From positions 1-6,287 of the forward strand of contig CAZAOK010000150.1 of the NCBI GenBank assembly GCA_964486725.1: a stretch of DNA of 6,287 bases. The letters are read 5' to 3'. The DNA comes from M55B154 sp964486725. GTDB lineage: Bacteria > Spirochaetota > UBA4802 > UB4802. A program made the position numbers and the translations under genes. Position 1 is the stretch's first letter, and every line of letters starts with the position of its first letter. Below, piece after piece: positions 1 to 4,807 of this stretch. The notes beneath the pieces are model-generated. The model did not search any database, was not told the origin of the DNA, and saw nothing but the letters and a program-made list of their open reading frames with translations.

Positions 1-371
1 TTCTGTTTCCTTTATCCATCTCCCCCGATCCGATTTGTGGGTAGAAGTCAGCCCGCCGGGGGATATAGGGGGCCTCGCGGTGTACGGTCACATGATAAAG
101 AGAACGTGCCCTTCTTTATTCAAAATTGACATAGAAATTTGTTTTATTACCCGAAATTTAATTCACTCCCCATTAATTAGCTGTTGACGGAATATGGCAT
201 AATAGAAAAAATGTGCTATTATTGGTATATAGAAAATTTTGATGATGAAATGAGTATTAAGTGCTTTTGAAACCTCTTTTAAATATATGGAAATAGCAAG
301 ATACAAAAAAACATGTAATATATCTCTCCTGTTATGTTATTAAGAATACAAAGTGAGTAAGAGAGTACAAT
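1..371. other. Upstream non-coding region with helicase leader
   Basis: No convincing gene is visible. The first ~110 bases are GC-rich and include two G5 tracts (58-62 and 68-72) separated by ATATA. TCCCCCG at 21-27 could pair with CGGGGGA at 57-63, but no T-run follows, so it is not an intrinsic terminator. From about 111 the sequence becomes strongly AT-rich, as expected of a promoter and leader. Short open stretches exist (a 31-codon one from 92 and a 19-codon one from 211), but neither has a Shine-Dalgarno sequence or a recognisable product. The last ~140 bases would be the untranslated leader of the helicase gene if the promoter proposed at 194-222 is right. Confidence 0.6.
194..222 (+). 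promoter_or_regulatory. Putative extended -10 promoter for the helicase operon
   Basis: TGC followed directly by TATTAT (hexamer at 217-222) matches an extended -10 element (TGnTATAAT) with one mismatch in the hexamer. ATGGCA at 194-199 is a 4/6 match to TTGACA with a 17-bp spacer. Transcription would start near 229 and give a leader of about 140 nt. A better -35 (TTGACG, 184-189) lies too far upstream for this -10 and too close to the CATAAT at 198-203. This is a pattern match only. Confidence 0.35.
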
Positions 372-2087
372 ATGAAGTTTGAAGAATTTAACCTTGACAA
401 GAACCTGTTGAAGGGGATTACCGAAGCGGGATATTCGGAATGCCTTCCTGTGCAGGTTGAAACATTGACCCATACCCTTAAAGGGAAAGAAGTGGCAGTG
501 CAGTCGCAAACGGGAACCGGAAAAACGGCCGCGTTTCTTATCTCCATATTCCAGGACTTTATTACCGATAAGAATCCTAAAGCAAGGCGGGCAATGATTA
601 TCGTTCCAACCAGGGAGCTTGCTGTTCAGATTGAAGACGAAGCCAGGCTTTTGGCCAAATATATCGATGTATCTATTGGAAGCTTTTACGGCGGTGTTGG
701 ATACATTCAGCAGGAAAAAATGCTCAGAAACGGGGTTAATATTATTATCGGTACTCCCGGTAGAATAATAGATTTCAACGAATCGGGAAAACTTGATTTC
801 AAGATACTTGATACCCTGGTGATCGATGAAGCTGACCGCCTGTTTGACATGGGTTTTTACCCGGATATCAGTAAGATCGTAAAAAGAATGGGCAAAAAGG
901 AAGACCGTAGAATTATGCTTTTCAGTGCCACCCTCAGTGACAGGGTGCGGCACCTGGCGGGACAGTACATGAACGACCCGGTAGAGATCGAGGTCGCGTC
1001 ACAGAAGATGACAGTGGACAATATATCCCAGAAACTTTATCATGTGGGAAGCGATGAAAAGATAAACCTGCTGCTAGGTATTCTGCACAGGGAAAAGCCC
1101 AGAAACGCCCTTATCTTTACAAACACCAAGCGAATGGCTGTTGAACTCTCAGACCGGCTGTATAACAACGGCTATCAAAGCCAGTATATTATCGGCGACC
1201 TGCCGCAGAAAAAAAGGCTGCAGGTGATTGAGGGATTGAAAAACGGTACAATCCGTTACCTGGTGGCCACCGACGTGGCGGCCCGTGGGCTTCACGTTGA
1301 TGACCTGGAACTTGTAGTGAATTACGATTTACCCGAAGATTGCGAGAACTACGTTCACCGTATAGGGAGGACGGCCAGGGCCGGTAAATCGGGCAATGCC
1401 ATAAGCCTTGTCTGTGAACGGTTCGTATTCGGGCTGGAATCAATACAATCATTTATCGACATGGACATACCCGTGCAGGCCCCTGATGAAGACCTTTTTA
1501 TCAAGGATCAGAGCAGGGGCAAAAGGCGGCCTTCTGAGATTGATCGTCCCCGGTTTGAAAATAAAAGAGGTTCAGGGCGAACAGCCGGGCGCCCGGGAAG
1601 GCCCTCACGATCCCCTGAACGAAAAGAAAGAACTACAGACCGTTCGGCAAAGAGTGTTCCACGACGACCTGAAAGAACAGGCCAGCAGGCAAACAGGAAG
1701 CCTGTCGAAAAAAGGCAGAGACCCGCGCAAAAACCAGTACCGGCACACTCCACAAAACCCGGAGTTCAACCGCATAAAAAAACTACCCCTGCCAGGGCCT
1801 CAGTGGGAAGAGAAAGAAAGAAGGAGACTGCCGTTGTCAGAACTGAATCTCCACGGGTAGTTTCACAGGTTCCCCCCAGTCCCCGAAAGAAGAGAGAGGT
1901 CGAACCGAAAAAGAAATTTTCACTCAGAAAAATACTACCCGGCAGCAAGAAAAAAAACCTTGATGAACGACTCGAGATGTACCGAAAGAAATATGGAGAA
2001 GATTTCAAGGTGGTGTATGATTCATCAAAAGATAAAAAGTGGTATCAATCGGCACCAGTAATTGGTAAAATTTTCAAGGGAGAATAG
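372..2087 (+). CDS. DEAD-box ATP-dependent RNA helicase, RhlB-like, with long basic C-terminal tail
   Basis: This is a complete 571-residue ATP-dependent RNA-unwinding enzyme of superfamily 2, acting in the cytoplasm. All core motifs are visible: Q motif (Phe6, Gln28), Walker A QTGTGKT (46-52), PTRELA (79-84), TPGR (128-131), DEAD (152-155), SAT (185-187), ATDVAARGLHV (299-309) and HRIGRTARAG (329-338). ARGLH followed by NYDLP and CENYVHRIGRT, plus MLFSATLS and QKKRL, resemble E. coli RhlB more than RhlE or DeaD. RhlB-type enzymes assist mRNA decay, so that role is inferred. Residues ~383-520 are Arg/Lys/Pro/Ser-rich low complexity, probably disordered and RNA-binding. Residues ~527-571 then become ordinary sequence with Tyr, Trp and Phe (LDERLEMYRKKYGEDF and WYQSAPVIGKIF). 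The protein is longer than typical RhlB (about 420 residues) because of this tail. The ATG is preceded by GAGAG at 361-365, 6 nt away, and the Q motif begins immediately after it. It is the first gene of a probable three-gene operon. Confidence 0.95.
   Translation: MKFEEFNLDKNLLKGITEAGYSECLPVQVETLTHTLKGKEVAVQSQTGTGKTAAFLISIFQDFITDKNPKARRAMIIVPTRELAVQIEDEARLLAKYIDVSIGSFYGGVGYIQQEKMLRNGVNIIIGTPGRIIDFNESGKLDFKILDTLVIDEADRLFDMGFYPDISKIVKRMGKKEDRRIMLFSATLSDRVRHLAGQYMNDPVEIEVASQKMTVDNISQKLYHVGSDEKINLLLGILHREKPRNALIFTNTKRMAVELSDRLYNNGYQSQYIIGDLPQKKRLQVIEGLKNGTIRYLVATDVAARGLHVDDLELVVNYDLPEDCENYVHRIGRTARAGKSGNAISLVCERFVFGLESIQSFIDMDIPVQAPDEDLFIKDQSRGKRRPSEIDRPRFENKRGSGRTAGRPGRPSRSPERKERTTDRSAKSVPRRPERTGQQANRKPVEKRQRPAQKPVPAHSTKPGVQPHKKTTPARASVGRERKKETAVVRTESPRVVSQVPPSPRKKREVEPKKKFSLRKILPGSKKKNLDERLEMYRKKYGEDFKVVYDSSKDKKWYQSAPVIGKIFKGE
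2076..2082 (+). promoter_or_regulatory. Ribosome binding site inside the helicase 3' end
   Basis: AAGGGAG lies in the last codons of the helicase gene and is the only Shine-Dalgarno-like sequence ahead of the first CNB-GGDEF gene. It sits 15 nt before the ATG at 2098, slightly long. It lies downstream of the alternative TTG at 2062 and so cannot serve it, which favours the ATG. Ribosomes ending on the helicase at 2087 would stop almost on the next start, so translational coupling is plausible. Confidence 0.55.
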
Positions 2088-2097
2088 CAGACAGGTT

Positions 2098-3051
2098 ATG
2101 GAAATTCTGCCCCTTCTGAAAAAAGCGGATATTTTTTCACAGATGCGCCGGCCGGAGCTTGAGATAATTGCCCGCTACAGCACCTTCAGGTCTTATAATG
2201 AAGGTGAGGTGATTTTCACCGAGGGTGCGTCAGGTGAAGAACTGTTTGTTGTGGCGGAGGGAAGGGTGCTCATCACCCGTAAGACCGAAGACAATGAACA
2301 GCGTGATATCGCGGTGTTTCTTCCGGGTGAAAGTTTTGGTGAATTGAACCTGTTTGAAAACAAGCCAAGAAATGCTAATGCCATCGCTGAAAAAGAGACC
2401 ACGTTGCTGGTTTTCCCGCTGGAAGGTGAAACCTTTACAGATATTCTTGCCCGCCATGAAGATGTGTGCGCAAGGATGCTGTACAAGCTGCTTGCCATGA
2501 TCTCGGGAAGGATTCGCCAGACAAATACCCTCATATCAGACAAGGCGGGCTGGGTAGATGATCTGAAGAACCAGATATATACTGATAAGCTTACCGGCGT
2601 TTTTAACAGAACCTTCCTCGAGGAAGAGTTTCCCGTACGCATGCTTGATATGCCGAGGGTCTCCCTGGTTATGATAAAGCCTGATGATTTTAAAAAGATC
2701 AATGATACCTGGGGGCATGAGGCTGGAGACGAGGTATTGCGAATTATGGGAAACCTGCTGAAAGATTTTATTCAGACTGGCGATGTTGCCGTGCGTTACA
2801 GGGGAGATGAATTCGCCCTGATTCTTCCCGGAAAAGATGCCGGTGCCGCCAAAGAGAGAGCCTTTGATCTGCTTAATAATATTCGCCTGATGGAACTTGA
2901 CCATGTTACCGGTGGTGAAAAATTGAATATCACCGCCAGCCTGGGCATAGACTCATATCCAGAATCATCAGGAAATGCCGAAGATCTCGTTAAAAAGGCA
3001 TATGAACGCATGTGGAAGGTTCGGGAAGACGGGGGCGACGATATCCTATGA
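2098..3051 (+). CDS. Cyclic-nucleotide-binding domain / degenerate GGDEF domain protein
   Basis: The protein has 317 residues and no membrane segment or signal peptide. Residues ~5-125 form a CNB (CRP-type) beta-roll. Its phosphate-binding cassette runs GESFGELNLFENKPRNA (77-93) and keeps the family's ligand Glu (Glu82) and Arg (Arg91). A helical linker (~122-160) leads to a GGDEF domain (~161-310) starting TDKLTGVFNR. The guanine-contact residues Asn202 and Asp211 are present. However, the first metal-binding Asp of the usual DxDxF motif is Lys194 (KPDDF), the signature reads RGDEF (235-239), the inhibitory RxxD is QTGD (226-229), and the usual ALYxAKxxGRN end is eroded to AYERMWKVREDGG. Diguanylate cyclase activity is therefore doubtful; it may bind GTP or regulate a partner. 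The ATG at 2098 is preferred over TTG at 2062 because the paralogue downstream begins at the equivalent point and the only Shine-Dalgarno sequence lies between the two. It starts 10 bases after the helicase stop. Confidence 0.88.
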   Translation: MEILPLLKKADIFSQMRRPELEIIARYSTFRSYNEGEVIFTEGASGEELFVVAEGRVLITRKTEDNEQRDIAVFLPGESFGELNLFENKPRNANAIAEKETTLLVFPLEGETFTDILARHEDVCARMLYKLLAMISGRIRQTNTLISDKAGWVDDLKNQIYTDKLTGVFNRTFLEEEFPVRMLDMPRVSLVMIKPDDFKKINDTWGHEAGDEVLRIMGNLLKDFIQTGDVAVRYRGDEFALILPGKDAGAAKERAFDLLNNIRLMELDHVTGGEKLNITASLGIDSYPESSGNAEDLVKKAYERMWKVREDGGDDIL

Positions 3052-4037
3052 AAGAACTGAATAATTTCTTGAAAACCGTGGCCATATTGGAGTCGCTGAC
3101 CGAAGATGAAATTGGGCAGTTTGCCAATTCACTTAAAGAGAGAGATATTCGTAATGGCGAAGTGCTTTTCAACCAGGGCGACAGGGGTGAGACACTGTAC
3201 ATCGTTCGTGAAGGGGAAATAGCAGGAATCATTGAGCTTACCGACGGCAGCCGGCGTGATGTTGCCCGTTTCAGTGTAGGGGATTTTTTTGGTGATATGG
3301 CCATTTTCGAGAATGATGTAAGATCGGCAACCTGCGTTTCATGCACTGATTCTACACTTTTAGAATTACATAAAAATGATTTCTTTCATCTCATAGAAGA
3401 ATACCCGAATATTGCCATAAAGATAATGTACCGGATGTTGAATATTGTCACGGGCCGATTACAGAATACCGGTCAGTTTTTGTCTGAAATGATACGATGG
3501 GGTAATGATGCCAGGAAAAGGGCCATCACCGATGAATTTACCGGGGTGTATAACAGGCGCTTTCTTGAAGAATCCATGGGGCCGCTTTTCGCGGAGGCGG
3601 TTCGCAAAAAGAGGCCAATCTCCCTGGTCATGATTGATCTTGACCACTTTCGGGAAATTAACGATACATACGGGCATGACATTGGCGACTCCCTGATACT
3701 TGAGCTGGTAACCGTGTGTAAAAAAAATCTGCGTGAACATGATATTATCGCCCGCTATGGTGGTGACGAGTTTTCCATCATATTTCCCGGTACAGGAAAG
3801 GAAGAAGCGATGGCCCTGTCTGAAAAAATGAGATCTGACGCGGCAGAGCTTGATATCCTTGAAAAAAAGGAAGGAGCAATTAACCGGGTTACCCTGAGCA
3901 TGGGGGTTGCCGCCTATCCTGATGGTGCAGGCAGCCTGGCACAACTGAAATCAAAGGCTGATGAGGCCCTCTACCGGGCCAAGAAAGAGGGACGGGACAG
4001 GGTTGTTTTTGCCGATTGGAATATTCTTATTACTTGA
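3048..4037 (+). CDS. Cyclic-nucleotide-binding domain / GGDEF diguanylate cyclase
   Basis: This 329-residue cytoplasmic protein has the same architecture as the gene before it and is clearly its paralogue. The CNB domain (~7-125) has a cassette GDFFGDMAIFENDVRSA (78-94); the ligand Arg is kept (Arg92), while the usual Glu is Asp83. The linker (~125-158) is helical. The GGDEF domain (~160-322) begins TDEFTGVYNRRF and appears competent. It has DLDHF with both acidic residues (Asp197, Asp199), Asn205, Asp214, GGDEF at 238-242, the product-inhibition motif RxxD (REHD, 229-232) at the canonical five-residue spacing, and the terminal ALYRAKKEGRDRV. It should convert two GTP to c-di-GMP with feedback inhibition, perhaps gated by a cyclic nucleotide on the CNB domain. 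The ATG at 3048 overlaps the preceding stop as ATGA, typical of coupling; a GTG at 3012 is possible but has no support from the paralogue alignment. Its last 8 bases overlap the end of the opposite-strand gene. Confidence 0.92.
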   Translation: MKELNNFLKTVAILESLTEDEIGQFANSLKERDIRNGEVLFNQGDRGETLYIVREGEIAGIIELTDGSRRDVARFSVGDFFGDMAIFENDVRSATCVSCTDSTLLELHKNDFFHLIEEYPNIAIKIMYRMLNIVTGRLQNTGQFLSEMIRWGNDARKRAITDEFTGVYNRRFLEESMGPLFAEAVRKKRPISLVMIDLDHFREINDTYGHDIGDSLILELVTVCKKNLREHDIIARYGGDEFSIIFPGTGKEEAMALSEKMRSDAAELDILEKKEGAINRVTLSMGVAAYPDGAGSLAQLKSKADEALYRAKKEGRDRVVFADWNILIT

Positions 4038-4683
4038 ATCCTTCCCAGTAATTTTTTGCTCCCCTGTGCGTGAAGTTTCCCACGATCAGCTTGCCATTAT
4101 TCTTGAAATTGCCGTAAAAATACTGGGTGAAATAGGTGTTGGCACCAACCCGTTGCAGGTCTTTCCTGTTAGTTATCGAACGTATAAAGCTTATTTTCCC
4201 ATTATATATTCTTACACGTTTCAGGGGTTCATACACACCCTTTGCCCAGTTAGGAAAGCGGAAACCGCCGTATAGTCGTCCCTTCTTTACAGCCAGGTAC
4301 AGGTATCCCTTGTGTCCGGAAACATTAACCTGGTATGTACCCAGGTATTCAGAGGGGATATCAGAGGCAATTTCTTCATCTTCAAACGCGAACTCAATCA
4401 GTAAGATTTCACTCAGGTTGATCAGGGATGGTGAATAGTCTTCATTTTCTGATGAGAAGGCTGACTTTCTGCTTGTATGAACCCTGTCACCTTCCATGCA
4501 GAGCACCATGGAGCCCAGTAGAACGATGTGTTTCGCGTTATAGAAACTACCTTCTGTTTTCTTGATAACCCCCCTGTATGAAGTGGTCATTGTCACAATG
4601 GTCAAGCATATGAAGAGCAGTACAAGTGTGGCAGCAATGGTAATGCCGATTATTTTGAGTTTCTTTTTCATTTTTTGTTCCAT
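4030..4683 (-). CDS. Membrane-anchored protein of unknown function
   Basis: I do not recognise the family of this 217-residue protein. The N-terminus is Lys-rich (MEQKMKKKLK) and is followed by one hydrophobic segment at ~11-32, which looks like an uncleaved anchor or signal sequence with the rest outside the cytoplasm. Cys26 lies inside the hydrophobic stretch as LFIC, a poor lipobox because of Ile at -1, so a lipoprotein is possible but not supported. The C-terminal half (~110-217) is rich in Tyr, Phe and Gly with alternating hydrophobic residues (GYLYLAVKKGRLYGGFRF, TYFTQYFYGNF), suggesting beta strands, possibly a small barrel or sandwich. The start is uncertain: ATG at 4683 has no good Shine-Dalgarno sequence, and the fifth residue is also Met (4671). 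It is convergent with, and overlaps by 8 bp, the diguanylate cyclase gene, and is divergent from the chemoreceptor gene. The composition and N-terminal anchor argue that it is a real gene. Confidence 0.75.
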   Translation of the reverse strand: MEQKMKKKLKIIGITIAATLVLLFICLTIVTMTTSYRGVIKKTEGSFYNAKHIVLLGSMVLCMEGDRVHTSRKSAFSSENEDYSPSLINLSEILLIEFAFEDEEIASDIPSEYLGTYQVNVSGHKGYLYLAVKKGRLYGGFRFPNWAKGVYEPLKRVRIYNGKISFIRSITNRKDLQRVGANTYFTQYFYGNFKNNGKLIVGNFTHRGAKNYWEGFK

Positions 4684-4807
4684 TACGTTTTTTGTAATTT
4701 TATTTCTTCTTCAGGCTACAGGCGATCAGCTGAAATGGCAAGATAAAAAATAGTTGCGATTTTTCCCCGAAGGTATACATAGTAAAAAAAATGTAGAGGT
4801 TGCCATA
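4684..4807. promoter_or_regulatory. Divergent intergenic region
   Basis: This AT-rich 124-bp gap lies between the starts of the unknown membrane protein (leftward) and the chemoreceptor (rightward), so both promoters are expected here or nearby. An 8-bp palindrome TCAGCTGA lies at 4726-4733 and TTCAG/CTGAA inverted arms at 4710-4714 and 4730-4734; these could be an operator, but the evidence is weak. For the rightward gene, TTGCGA (4754-4759) and TATACA (4774-4779) resemble -35 and -10 boxes, but the 14-bp spacing is short. No good sigma-28 flagellar-type promoter was found. Confidence 0.4.
4795..4800 (+). promoter_or_regulatory. Ribosome binding site of the chemoreceptor gene
   Basis: AGAGGT sits 7 nt ahead of the ATG at 4808, a good Shine-Dalgarno match and spacing. 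It supports this start for the chemoreceptor gene. Confidence 0.65.

Noticed and set aside
1..19. Possible start of a leftward gene (ATG at 19 reading to the edge)
   Set aside because: Only six codons are visible, and the G-rich Shine-Dalgarno-like sequence abuts the ATG with no usable spacing.
1..129. Open frame on the + strand from the edge to TGA at 127-129
   Set aside because: The 42 codons show no motif and extend into AT-rich promoter-like sequence. It could be the end of an upstream gene but cannot be supported.
279..953. 224-codon open frame on the - strand opposite the helicase start
   Set aside because: It is antisense to the Q motif, Walker A and DEAD-motif region of a well-supported helicase, and the translation resembles no protein family.
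1408..1860. 150-codon open frame on the + strand within the helicase tail
   Set aside because: It lies wholly inside the helicase coding frame, in a region whose Arg/Pro/Lys-rich codons rarely make stops in other frames. The product has no recognisable features and no ribosome binding site.
3012..3047. GTG start extending the second CNB-GGDEF protein by 12 residues
   Set aside because: The paralogue aligns from the ATG at 3048, the extra residues are Arg/Gly-rich shadow of the previous gene's end, and the ATGA overlap is the typical coupled start.
3965..3980. GGCCC-TCTACC-GGGCC hairpin near the end of the diguanylate cyclase gene
   Set aside because: It falls within codons of the conserved ALYRAK motif, and neither strand has a T-run after it, so it is not an intrinsic terminator.
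4744..4773. Sigma-28 flagellar promoter ahead of the chemoreceptor
   Set aside because: TAAA at 4744-4747 is followed by CCCGAAGG rather than GCCGATAA, at a spacing of 18 rather than 15, so the match is too weak.
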